Positions 1-8,791 of a DNA stretch of 25,965 bases are shown one piece after another (the first letter of the stretch is position 1; the number at the start of each line of letters is the position of its first letter). Source of the DNA: Chara braunii. Taxonomy: Eukaryota; Streptophyta; Charophyceae; Charales; Characeae. The notes beneath the pieces were generated by a model, which had not been told where the DNA came from, did no database searches, and was given only the letters and a program-made list of their open reading frames with translations. A program made the position numbers and the translations under genes. The stretch spans positions 2,101,080-2,127,044 of the forward strand of contig BFEA01000028.1 of the NCBI GenBank assembly GCA_003427395.1, in the 5' to 3' direction.

Positions 1-74
<74 letters not shown>
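1..74. repeat. (CA)n microsatellite
   Basis: This is an uninterrupted CA dinucleotide run that is cut by the window start, so its full length is unknown. It ends at the GCATACTAAAG sequence. Confidence 0.98.
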
Positions 75-75
<1 letters not shown>

Positions 76-144
76 CATACTAAAGTGCATCTAGACCTTG
101 TACAGGCCAGTCTAAACATACTTCGTCTGTGTCCTGTCAAAGGC

Positions 145-167
145 TGTGTGTGTGTGTGTATGTGCGT

Positions 168-242
<75 letters not shown>
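145..242. repeat. Compound (TG)n-(GA)n microsatellite
   Basis: A TG run with a few TA and CG interruptions passes directly into a pure GA run near position 198. The open frames that cross it (Cys-Val and Arg-Glu repeats on plus, His-Thr and Ser-Leu on minus) are artefacts of the dinucleotide period. Confidence 0.97.
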
Positions 243-246
<4 letters not shown>

Positions 247-347
247 GAAGTGGCCGCCATGCACGTCATCATAGAGGGGCGCTGAAAAGATGCACCCTAC
301 CCCCATATGGAAAACTTTCGTGCTGGTACTCAACAGCTACCCGGTAA

Positions 348-485
348 GGGTATACTGCAAATTTGGTAGGGGTATACTGCAAATTTGGTAGTGGTATACT
401 GCATTTGGTAGGGGTATACTGCAAATTTGGTAGGGGTATACTGCAAATTTGGTAGTGGTATACTGCAAATTTGGAACGGGTAACG
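348..485. repeat. 23-bp minisatellite, about 6 copies
   Basis: The unit is approximately GGTATACTGCAAATTTGGTA plus GGG or GTG. One copy has lost three A bases (TGCATTTGG). Copies differ mainly at one G/T position. The period is not a multiple of three. No function is visible. Confidence 0.9.
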
Positions 486-900
486 GTAGGAGCGTAACAA
501 AAACATTTCAGGCCCAACCGACGCAGGGGTTTTATGGGAAATTTGAATCGTGGTCAGAGGGGGCGACAGGGTAATTGGCCGTAGGAGGGGTGGGACGCAA
601 AATAATGGAAATTACAGGTGTGCCAGACAAATTTTCCTTTTTGTCTCACCAGTACCTTTGACGGTTCGAAAATACTCGGCCTCCGACCTTTCAGGAGGCC
701 GAAACGAAACGACGGCCGCCGATCAGATTTATCAACGGCAGGCTCGGCCTCCTAAAAGTTCGGGTGCTGGCCACGACTTGTCGAACAATAGGCTCGGAGG
801 TACTGGTGGTTAAAAAGAAAACGCTCCGATCTATTCGTGGGGAGCAGCACGTGTGTAGTTACCTTCTTGTCATCGTGTTGTAGATGTTGTTGGGTATCTC
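486..900. other. Unassigned stretch
   Basis: I recognise no gene here. A short plus-strand open frame at 550-813 has no familiar domain and no supporting context. The sequence is moderately GC-rich, with several GGCCTCC and GGAGGCC runs around 680-760 that could pair weakly. Confidence 0.5.
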
Positions 901-920
901 TAAGAAGAAGAAGAGTGATA

Positions 921-1112
921 AAAAGCAGTGGCCATAGACTGCCTTTCGCACATGCATCAACAGATAGACATTACTCTCCCGCATGTACAGTTCTTTTTCT
1001 TTCTTTTTTTTTCTTTTTCTTTTTTTTTTTTCGTTTTTTTTACATCATTCCAAGTGTTGGGAGGAGTTTTTTCATCATCCCTCTCGCGCATGTACAATTC
1101 TCAGTTGTAAGA
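921..1112 (-). repeat. Dispersed repeat copy A, interrupted by a poly-pyrimidine tract
   Basis: The reverse complement of 921-992 resembles 6489-6562: both hold GAACTGTACATGCGG at one end and a CAGTCTRTGGCCACTG block at the other. A second GCATGTACAATTCTCAGTTG block lies at 1088-1110, after a T-rich tract at 993-1041. It matches the sequence just upstream of copy C (6481-6500). Copy A therefore looks like a repeat split by a pyrimidine tract, with the GCATGTACARTTC end duplicated. The element class is unknown. Confidence 0.6.
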
Positions 1113-1179
1113 AGAAGAGGAAGAAGAAAACGAAAAAGAAAGATCACAACCAGTCACATAAACAAGAAAAGCCGTTGCT

Positions 1180-1660
1180 AGAGCCTCGCCAGCTCAGGCA
1201 TTCTAGTGAAATGCCGAGCCTTGCTTACGCTCTCCCGACCCCCTCTTTGACAAATACTCGACATTGAAAAAGAGGCCCCGTGAGTCTCTAGCCAACGTGC
1301 CTAGCTATGGTAGAGCCTCGCCAGTTGAAGGAAGGGCAAAGCCGAACCTACCCTACGCTCTCTGCCTACTTCCGTCACCAAGGCTCGCACGCCACAACAT
1401 CTCCCTGAAGCAGCGTCAAAAAGGCGATGGAGTACCGTCTTCCCCCTAGCACAACGCACCATCATTGTGGCTGTAATACTGACGGGAAATATAGCTTGTA
1501 TACGTATATTATCAGGGTACGTTATGTTATGTTCGGGGGAAGACGGTAGTCAAAGGGCCTAGCGATGGTAGATCCTCGACAGCGCAGGCAAGAGTAATGT
1601 CGAGTCTGCCGTATACTCGCCGAACCTCCCCCAGCAATCCTCGACATTCGAAGGATCCCC
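1180..1660. repeat. Diverged repeat, about 3 copies
   Basis: Three related blocks begin near 1183, 1313 and 1568. Each starts AGCCTCGCCAG or ATCCTCGACAG, followed by a gene-free stretch and then a CTACGCTCTC-like or TATACTCGCC-like segment. Similarity is patchy, so the boundaries are approximate. No coding frame runs through all copies. Confidence 0.45.
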
Positions 1661-2360
1661 CTGAGTCTCGCACAAGGCAAACATTGTGCCACATGTCTCG
1701 CACCGGTCACACATTGTCCCACAATCTTCCACACTCGGTTATGGTGGGCTACTGGCTGGGTATGACCAGCCCTCTACTACCTCGGCCAGCATCTACAGGG
1801 GCCCTCATCGTCTGCCTCTATTCTACTGCTACGTTGCTGGGCCAGCTCCGAGAACACATAGCCGCCTATTTTCCCTCACAGAGGCTTGCAACGTAGGACA
1901 CTGGGAAAAGAAAAGATACAAGCAACAGAAACGACAATGAAAGATTGTGTCGGAAACTTTCACAATAAAACAAAATAGAACCAAAAAAAAAAAAGAGAAA
2001 CTGGAACAAAGTGAATTGCATATCATACTATTCTCAACACCACTGTCCTTCGCAACATCCGTTAAAATTGGAAAGAGACGGAGAAGATTTAGCATGGCCC
2101 CTGTGCAAGGATGGCATGCATCAATCGAGAAATGCTCCAACTGTCTGAACGCCACAACAAAAAAAAAAAAAACACCGCTAGATGGTAACCAATTGCATTT
2201 AGGTACATACATAATTCCGTAACCCCACCAGGAGAGCCCTTGATATCACCCCAGGCCGTCAAGACTGCTATCCTCAGATCTATTAGGACCGGGGGCAAGC
2301 CGGTCGAAACGCCGACATGCATGTGCAACTACTGTATACTGTTTGGTGAATGCAGTACAC
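1660..2360. other. Unassigned stretch with two short poly(A) runs
   Basis: Poly(A) runs lie near 1983-1995 and 2159-2172. I see no target-site duplications or Pol III boxes linked to them, so I do not call retroposons. Short open frames in this stretch look random. Confidence 0.5.
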
Positions 2361-2363
2361 GAT

Positions 2364-2437
2364 TGTTCTTCTTCTTTTTCTTCTTTTTCTTCTTCTTTTT
2401 CTTCTTCTTCGTCTTCTTCGTCTTCCTCTTCTTCTTG
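2364..2437. repeat. (TTC)n-rich poly-pyrimidine tract
   Basis: This is a nearly pure pyrimidine run of CTT and CTTTTT units. Frames through it read poly-Phe or poly-Leu on plus and poly-Glu, Arg or Lys on minus, so none should be read as a gene. It lies next to a sequence (2437-2480) resembling the distal half of the dispersed repeat at 6520-6575. Confidence 0.95.
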
Positions 2438-2480
2438 ACGCGTGTACGAAAGGCAGTTGGCCCCTGTTTTCATTATTCAC

Positions 2481-2483
<3 letters not shown>
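2437..2483 (+). repeat. Dispersed repeat copy B, fragment
   Basis: The sequence GACGCGTGTACGAAAGGCAG followed by TTGGCCCCTGTTTTCA resembles the same part of copy C (GATGCGTGTGCGCGAAGCAG, then TCTGTGGCCACTGTTTTTCA). Like copies A and C it is bordered by CTT-rich sequence. It is a fragment only. Confidence 0.5.

Positions 2484-2553
<70 letters not shown>
2484..2553. repeat. (CT)n microsatellite
   Basis: A pure CT run of about 70 bases. The open frames entering it from both sides are extended by it. Confidence 0.98.
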
Positions 2554-2556
<3 letters not shown>

Positions 2557-3538
2557 GTACCTTGTTCCAGTCGAGTAGAATGTCCACGAAATTGTGTATC
2601 TGGCGGATCTGCCGATCGGTGAGAAGCTTGGCAAGAGGTCCTAGAGCAACCTGCGACCACTCTGGCTGTTCACTGCCACCACGAAGATCGACTGCGCGCC
2701 GAGCCCTATCTGTGTTCGCAGCACACGCGTCTCTTGGCATCTTCGTCGAATCGAGCAAAGGAGAGTGATCATCAGGATCCCGATACCGATCCTGTTTGGC
2801 ATCTGCTGATTGGCAGTCTGCTACGCCAGAATGTACGTGAACTACACCGGCAACAGCAGGACCCGAGCCTGTTAACCACCCGTCGGACATTGCCTGCATC
2901 CACCCCATGCGACCTGTTATCCGCCCGTTAGAAACCGCTCGCACCCGCCCTGCGCCCATTCGTCGCCGCCCTCTGGCGATTGCTTGCAGTTCCTCCCCAC
3001 CAGTTAGCCACCGCCCGTCGGCTATTCCCTGCAGCTTCTCGGCGCCCGTTAGCCACCGCCCGTCGGCCGTTGACTGCATCTTTACCCTGCATGCTGGCCA
3101 CCGGCTATTGGCTATGGTCTGCAGCAGCGCCGCCCCCACCTGCCACCCGCTCATATTGAGAGAGCGGGTACGACAACGGCCACCAACATGCTTGACAAGA
3201 GAGAGGCGCCCTCTATCCCAACAGCACTCGTCGTTTGCACAGACGCCATCCTGGTGTTGGCCCTTTCGAAAACCTCCCTCAAGGGTAGCTCGGTGGCTAT
3301 GGCGGTTGTTGCCAGGGAATGAGGGAGAAGCGTGCATGCAGGTGCAGAAAAGACGAGCTCTGGCCTTGGGCCGAAAAGAGGAGACGCTCGGCGCCGCCGT
3401 AGTCCGCCATCGCGCCCAAGCTCCCACAGCAGGTCCCCAGTCGAGTCCCGCATCTCCCGCAACAAGACGAAAGGCGGAACTGAACCTGCCGGTGATCGCG
3501 GCTCCTTGAGCGACCGCCTCTGGAATGTGAGAAGACAT
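2552..3538 (-). CDS. Unrecognised 328-residue open frame with six 15-residue repeats
   Basis: This frame starts at an ATG and stays open for 328 codons, stopping at the edge of the CT microsatellite. Residues about 139-228 (2855-3124) form six 15-residue repeats; the clearest reads LQGIADGRWLTGGEE. The DNA unit is 45 bp, so the period itself keeps frames open, and an overlapping plus-strand frame (2907-3509) is open for the same reason. I recognise no domain, signal peptide or membrane segment. The C-terminal part beyond the repeats is basic and of low conservation value. It could be a lineage-specific repeat protein, but a minisatellite that is open by chance is at least as likely. No promoter or splice evidence is visible. 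Confidence 0.2.
2855..3124. repeat. 45-bp minisatellite, about 6 diverged copies
   Basis: On the plus strand the unit contains GTTAGCCACCGCCCGTCGGC and a CTGCAG block. Two well-matched copies start at 3003 and 3048, exactly 45 bp apart. The outer copies have diverged. The period is a multiple of three. Confidence 0.8.
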
Positions 3539-3639
3539 GATGAGTATCGTACGTGAGGCGTCGCCTACACTTGCGCACCTAATGTCCGCTCTCAGATTGT
3601 GCTCCCAACGCTAGACCCCGCCGATTTCCGAGCGGTAGT

Positions 3640-3862
3640 CTCACATTGGAGGCGGCCGTTTCCCGCCAAGCAAGCAGCTTCAGATTTGCTTCCGAGCGGC
3701 AGTCGCACATTGGACGCGGCCCGTTTCCCGCCAAACAATTTCAGATTTGCCTACGTGGCAGAATAACGGGCCATGCTCCCTCTCCCGTCCAGTTTCCCGC
3801 CAACCAATTTCAGATTTGCCTACGTGGCAGAATAACTGGCCATGCTCCCTCTCCCATCCAGA
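3640..3862. repeat. Minisatellite with 69-bp units
   Basis: Two close copies start at TTTCCCGCCAA (3724 and 3793), 69 bp apart. They share TTTCAGATTTGCCTACGTGG and CATGCTCCCTCTCCC. More diverged TTTCCCGCCAAGCA copies lie at 3659 and again at 3896-4000. The TTCCCGCC and CAGATTTGC building blocks link this array to the 147-bp array downstream. Confidence 0.8.
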
Positions 3863-4396
3863 CCTAAGCAGGTGAGTCACACACTGAACATAACCGTTTC
3901 CCACTGGACACGACCGTTCCCCGCCAAGCAGCTTCAGATTCTCCTACCTGGCAGAAGTACGGCGGCCATGCTCTCTCCCATTCCCGCCGAAGCGGCTTCA
4001 AATATTTTTTCTTTCTTTCTTTATAAACTAAGCTATATTCTTCTCTCAATTTCACCTTTCATCAAGCATAGCTACCTCTCACAATTAAGGGGATGCATGT
4101 TGCCCCCCGCCCTAATCGGCTGTGGTCAGGGAGTAGGGTGGGGCCGCCAGTGGGGGGGACCGGCTAATAACACAAAGACCGAGCGTTTTGCCAGCAGCCG
4201 CGCCTTTTTGCCACCGGTAATTACGCAGGTAGGTAGCGGGGGTACGCCCACAATCTTTCCCGTTCCCGCCGACGCCGCTGCGGAATTTTCGCTTATTGGC
4301 AGGGCGGTACGGCCAGGCTCTCTTTTTCAATTGCTGCAGCTGAAGGGGGGGGTCCAATTTGCCAACCTGGCAGCGGTACCGCCAGAGTCGGATCCT

Positions 4397-4840
4397 TTCC
4401 CGCTCAAGCGGGGCTTCAAATTGCCCTACGTGGCAGCGCGGTACAGCGAAATTTGCCTCAGGTTGTCTCTCTTCCCGCCCAGCAGGCTTCAAATTTGCTT
4501 CCCGCTCAAACGGCTGCAAATTTGCCTGCGTGCTTCTCTTCCTTTCCCGCTCGAACGGGCGTTCAAATTTGCGTACGTGGCGGCGCGGTACCGCGAAATT
4601 TGCCTCAGGTTCTCTCTCTTCCCGCCAAGCAGGTTACAAATTAACTTCCCGCTCAAACGGCTGCAAATTTGCTTGCTTGGGTCGCTTCCTTTCCCGCTCA
4701 AACGGGCCTTCAAATTTGCCTACGTGGCAGCGCGATACAGCGAAATTTGCCTCAGGCTCTCTCTCTCTCTTCCCACCAAGCAGGTTTCGAGTTTGCCTCC
4801 CGCTCAAACGGCTGCAAATTTGTCTGCGCGACACTGGGTT
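4397..4840. repeat. 147-bp higher-order repeat, about 3 copies
   Basis: TACGTGGCAGCGCGGTAC-type blocks start at 4427, 4574 and 4721, exactly 147 bp apart twice. Each 147-bp unit is made of shorter related blocks: CGAAATTTGCCTCAGG, CTTCCCGCCMAGCAGG, and a CTCAAACGGCTGCAAATTTG type. Because 147 is divisible by three, a long plus-strand frame (3842-4843) runs through with a 49-residue periodicity. That frame is best explained by the repeat rather than by coding. Confidence 0.88.
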
Positions 4841-4859
4841 TGACCAGGGGCTAGGTCCC

Positions 4860-5760
4860 ACTTGCACGAATTAAGAGATACTGACCGTAGATAGCAAAGA
4901 TCAACGGCCGAAAACTCCTGATTTGCGCAACTGGGACCTTGCCCCAGGTCTTTCTCCCTTTCTTTTTTGTTTTTCTTTTTTTCCTCAGTCGTTTCTCCCT
5001 GTTACAGAAATTGAAGGCGAATCTGCTTTCTTGCCCGTTCGGATACTATGCCCATTTTGGCGGGAGCTCTTTTTGACTCGGGCCTCGCTTCACAGCCCGC
5101 CACGATAGATCGCAAGGCTGGTCATGAACGTCTCTTTCTGCACAACACGATGACGACCACACAAAGGTGTGCTTCCAACGATGAGCATCATCAGACAAGA
5201 TCTTCGAGATCCGGTCGATCTCTGGATCTTTTCGTTCAAGAGGGGGTTCTAGAGGTACACAAAAGATCCGATCTCCAATCTTCAACGCTTGCTGATCAGC
5301 TTCTCTTCCTGTTCTTTTTTTTCTCTCGATTTGCGTTTGCCATCCCTGTGCAAAGGCCTCGCTAAAGTTCTCTCTGTATCGTTCCAATTTTGGACGGATG
5401 TCCGAAGCACTCTTCATGCCCTTTCGTTTCGCTCTAAAAGGGATACGTTTTTCTTTTCTCCTTCTTTTTTTGGAGTTTGTAGATAGAGAAGAGAGAAGAG
5501 TGTACGACCTACAGAACAGATTCTGTCCAAGTACAGTCATACGTAAAAACGAGAGCCTTTTTTTCGCTTTTTTCTCTTTCTCGTTGGAGTGTAGGACTGT
5601 GGAAGTGGGAAACAGCACCAACGAAATGGTATAAAGGGGAATTGAATTTCTTTACTGGTTTCGATGGCTGAAAAAACACCCCAAAAACAAAACGTGTGTC
5701 ATTTTCTTGATGTTTGTATACTACGGTAGCCGTCATGCCTCCTTTAGCCGTCGGTCGATG
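4860..5760. other. Unassigned stretch
   Basis: The longest open frame is on the minus strand at 5046-5621 (191 codons). It is basic, rich in Lys, Arg and Ser, and has no domain I recognise. Poly-pyrimidine runs occur at about 4965-4985, 5305-5325 and 5450-5470. I see no repeat with a clear period and no support for a gene. Confidence 0.4.
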
Positions 5761-5790
5761 GTCTTCCTTGTCGTAAGAGAAACTCTCTAC

Positions 5791-5893
5791 CAAGAAGATG
5801 CAGGGCGGAACATAGTCGCAAAAGGCAAGAAGATTTAGGTCGCAACATAGTCGCAAAAGGCAAGAAGATGCAGGTCGGAACACAGTCGCAAAA
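5791..5893. repeat. 35-bp minisatellite, about 3 copies
   Basis: AAGAAGAT starts at 5792, 5827 and 5862, a constant 35-bp step. The unit contains GGTCGGAACATAGTCGCAAA followed by AGGC. The copies are close to identical. Confidence 0.9.
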
Positions 5894-6480
5894 GGGACGA
5901 CATTCGTTCCATAATGTAATCAACAAAATAGATCGTCGTCGAGACAAGGAAGACCGTCAACCAAGGAAGACCATTGTGCCTCCTTTTCCCCTTTATTTCT
6001 CAGAGATTGAATTCGCAAAGGGCTCGAGTTTTCAATTTGACACCAGCTGATAAGGGCAGAGAACGGCTTGGAAAAAATGTGAAAAAGACCTTGTTAGCGA
6101 CTCCGGGAGCTTTGCGTGGCCAACACTTTGCACAGTCATCAATACAGCAAAACTTACAGGAACGTATCAGCCAGATTTTATTCGTTATCACGGATTGCAT
6201 CCTGGAAAATTCGGGGCACAGTGTAATGAAGTAGAAGAAGACGAGGGAGGACGAGGAGAAGTAAAACAGAAGAATCTGCAGGTATAGTCATGGTAACCTG
6301 TCCCTATTTCTCCTCTTCATCCCATTCCGAGCTGCTGTCATTGCGCAGGACAAAACCTTTCCTTCACAGACTGGTTGGAATGTTGGGTGGTGCTGCAAGG
6401 CGTAGTCTGGGGAGAAGCCCCCTGAGGAGTGAGTGCCAGGAGCGCAGCCTGGCCGAAACGCGTCGGGGAATTTGCGCGTT
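5894..6480. other. Unassigned stretch
   Basis: Only short open frames occur here and none shows a family motif. A small A/G-rich tract near 6230-6275 could be a degraded GAA-type simple repeat. Confidence 0.4.
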
Positions 6481-6600
6481 TTCAACTGAGAACTGTACAT
6501 GCGGAGAAGTATTGAAATATCTTGTCGATGCGTGTGCGCGAAGCAGTCTGTGGCCACTGTTTTTCACTATTCTTCTTCTTCTTCTTCCCACTTATTTCCC
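6481..6600 (+). repeat. Dispersed repeat copy C
   Basis: GAACTGTACATGCGG at 6489 and CAGTCTGTGGCCACTG at 6544-6559 match copy A (921-992) on the opposite strand, with a similar internal spacing of about 55 bases. As in copies A and B, a (CTT)n tract adjoins the distal end (6570-6590). The constant link between this repeat and CTT tracts suggests that the tract belongs to the element. Confidence 0.6.
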
Positions 6601-7380
6601 TATCCTCTTCAGCTTTAAACGTAACTGCCACGTGGCATTACGAAGGCCTCCCCAGCGTCCTCATACCTCTTATCCATGTGGCATGGCAGCGACGCCCCCT
6701 CCGTCCTTGTTTCTCTCTGCTACGATCCCAACGCCATCTCTGCGCCGCAGAACCCCCTCCCTCCCTCCCTCCAACTCCGATCCCAATGTCCCTGTACCTC
6801 GCATAGACCGCTCTCCCCCATCCAGTTCAGATCCCGATATACCTATAACATGGCACGGCGAGACACCTCTCCCATCTCCACCAGCGATGTCGACGTACCG
6901 CCATATCGCACAATGCAACCATCCACCTCCCCTCCTCCCTCTTTTCCTCTTCTTCTTCATCACCTTCATTTGCCTCCGATGACCTACGCCGATCGTGACG
7001 TCTCTGCCACGGCGCACGACGAGACCCTCCTCCCCTTGTTGTTTCTTCTTCTTAGTTGTCGGCATCGTCCTCTTACTCTTTTTCTTTTTCTCCTTCACTC
7101 CTAATCCTCCTGTTTCCTTCTCTTTTTCCTTGTCTTTCCTTCTTTCCCTCGTCTTTACTTCTCTTTCTCCTTGTCTTTCCTTCTCTCTCTCCCACCAGAC
7201 ACGTTGTGCGGAATTGCACAGACTGGCTTTGCCATACATAGACACGCATGTACACAAATTGCGAACGCATGCACAAATATTGCGAGCCCCACTGCAGCCA
7301 TGTAGCTTGCTCCTTACGAAAACACACAAAAAAAAAGTAGCGTCTTTCCTCCTCCCCATCCCGCACCGTTAGAATAGATA
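6600..7380. other. Strand-asymmetric pyrimidine-rich stretch
   Basis: The plus strand is strongly enriched in C and T, with CTCCCTCC, TTCTTTTTCTCC and similar runs, most markedly at 7040-7195. Open frames on both strands (Pro/Ser/Leu-rich on plus, Lys/Glu/Arg-rich on minus) follow from this composition. I see no gene. Confidence 0.5.
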
Positions 7381-7432
7381 CATTGTCAAGCAATGAGAGA
7401 GAATAGCCGAGTTAATCTCCCTAGTATGGTGG

Positions 7433-7463
7433 AAAAAAAAAAAAAAAAAGATAATAGCCGNGN
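7433..7463. other. Poly(A) run followed by ambiguous bases
   Basis: A 17-base A run is followed closely by N calls at 7461 and 7463. This is probably an assembly or consensus uncertainty next to a homopolymer. Confidence 0.8.
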
Positions 7464-7796
7464 TCTCGAGCAAGTGGAAGAGGAGGAATCCAGCGGGCAC
7501 CTCATCAGGAAGCATAGGAAAAGGAGACAGCGGGAGGGGTACATGGATGCTTACTATGGATGGTTATCATTGATTATCCATGAGAGAAATGGTTTGAGAA
7601 GGGGGCAATAAGTAGAATAGAAGGCGGAGTTAGCAGGCAAGCTCATGGATGGAACCCCGGAGGGCGAGGGTGAGGGAGGAGCAAGTCAATCGTATCTGCG
7701 ATAGCAACAATTTGAAACTTCAAGAATCCTAAACACCTGGAATCCAAAAATCCAAAAAGCCAAATTGCACAATTAACTTCAAAAAATACAGTGAAA

Positions 7797-7903
<107 letters not shown>

Positions 7904-8226
7904 GGTTGGTGTGATTGAAGTCGACCACTATTGTCAGTGGTATCGCTAACTCTGGGTGACGTGGTGAATCCTTGGCCCTCGCCGCACCACTCACCAAATG
8001 TGCAAAATGAGAATTAATCTTCCGTAAGAACATGCAGAGATATAAGGCATATTTTTGTGTCTTTTCAGCATTTAGTGAGCAGTGCGGCGAGCCCCCTTAT
8101 CCATCAGTCACATGCATCCTGGGCATACCGCCGGAGTTCAACCTCCTGATGAGTGGTTAAAACTCCGATCAGACAGTGTGGCACAGTCATGCTTTTCTTT
8201 GTGGAGTCATGTACAGCGAATATGAC

Positions 8227-8291
8227 CACACGCACGCACGCACACACACACACAAAGCGAATATGACGAAACACACACACAGACACACATA
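8227..8291. repeat. Interrupted (CA)n tract
   Basis: Short CACACA runs are separated by GCA, GAATATGACGAA and GA interruptions. The sequence CGAATATGAC occurs on both sides of the first run (8218 and 8259), a small local duplication. Confidence 0.85.
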
Positions 8292-8392
8292 TAGCGCGCG
8301 CTCATCCTCAATGGATAGCTTCTATGTCGAACCATGTGCACAACTGACATGCCACCTCCTGACGATTCGCCCAATTCCCTTGGCTGCTTTTT

Positions 8393-8604
8393 GAAAAGAA
8401 AGGCAACTACCCAAGAGCCTAGCTCAGTGGGTACACCCATGAACTGTTGAAACACAAACCTGTGTTCGAATCCAGATGATGGAACTTGACAAGTACAACC
8501 AACCACTAATGAATTGCTTGGGGCCGGTCAGCTCAATGATAATATCTCAAGGCCGTCGCCCTTTTTGGAAAAAAAAAAAAAAAAAAAAGAAAAGAAAGGC
8601 AACT
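8393..8604 (+). mobile_element. tRNA-derived SINE 1 with poly(A) tail and 16-bp direct repeats
   Basis: The element body is 8409-8588. TAGCTCAGTGGGT near 8420 fits the Pol III A box, and TGTTCGAATCC near 8462 fits the B box, so the head looks tRNA-derived. A unique 3' part with GGGGCCGGTCAGCTCAATGA (8520-8539) leads into an A run of about 20 bases. The perfect 16-mer GAAAAGAAAGGCAACT lies immediately before (8393-8408) and after (8589-8604) the element, as expected of a target-site duplication made by LINE-type retroposition. The good state of the duplication suggests a fairly recent insertion. It could alternatively be half of a tandem SINE dimer, because SINE 2 starts directly after the second repeat. 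Confidence 0.85.
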
Positions 8605-8791
8605 GCCAACGGGCCTAGCTCACACTAGGCCCTCAAAATCACAAAATGAGCGGCCAGATCGAGTCGCTGTTTTACAAGGACTCAATCTGGTCATTTTGCG
8701 ATTTTGCTATTTTGCGATTTTGAGTATGCCCTCAGTTGGTACACCTTGAACTATTGGAACACAGACCGAAGTTCGAATCCAGATGCAGTCA
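8605..8791 (+). mobile_element. SINE 2, 5' half, itself split by a MITE
   Basis: GCCAACGGGCCTAGCTCA (8605-8622) matches the head of SINE 1. After the 109-bp insertion the SINE resumes with TCAGTTGGTACACC, and the B-box region GTTCGAATCCAGATG lies at 8771-8785. The copy breaks off after CAGTCA at 8791, where GGGCATACT starts. The matching 3' half is at 11901-11976. With the insertions removed, the spacing from AGATG to GGGGCCGG is within two bases of that in SINE 1. Confidence 0.75.
8623..8731. mobile_element. 109-bp MITE with long terminal inverted repeats and TCA target duplication
   Basis: The insertion interrupts the A box of SINE 2. TCA is present on both sides (8620-8622, 8732-8734) and once in the uninterrupted SINE 1. 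The arms pair: CTCAAAATCACAAAATG on the left with CATTTTGCGATTTTG and GATTTTGAG on the right, plus CCAGAT..GAGTC with GACTC..ATCTGG. The right arm carries an extra GATTTTGCTATTTTGC-like repeat. The outer right end GAGTATGCCC is the same as the right end of the large element at 11891-11900, so the two may use the same transposase. No coding capacity. Confidence 0.8.

Noticed and set aside
85-333. Open frames with Cys-Val, Arg-Glu, His-Thr and Ser-Leu repeats
   Set aside because: They are translations of the TG/GA microsatellite.
2240-2768. Poly-Phe, poly-Leu-Ser and poly-Glu/Arg open frames
   Set aside because: They arise from the CTT and CT simple repeats and have no independent support.
3842-4843. 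333-codon plus-strand frame with 49-residue repeats
   Set aside because: The period of the 147-bp satellite is divisible by three. Frames on the other strand are also open, and no domain is seen outside the repeats.
6670-7359. 229-codon minus-strand Lys/Glu/Arg-rich frame
   Set aside because: It is explained by strand-asymmetric pyrimidine-rich DNA; no domain is visible.
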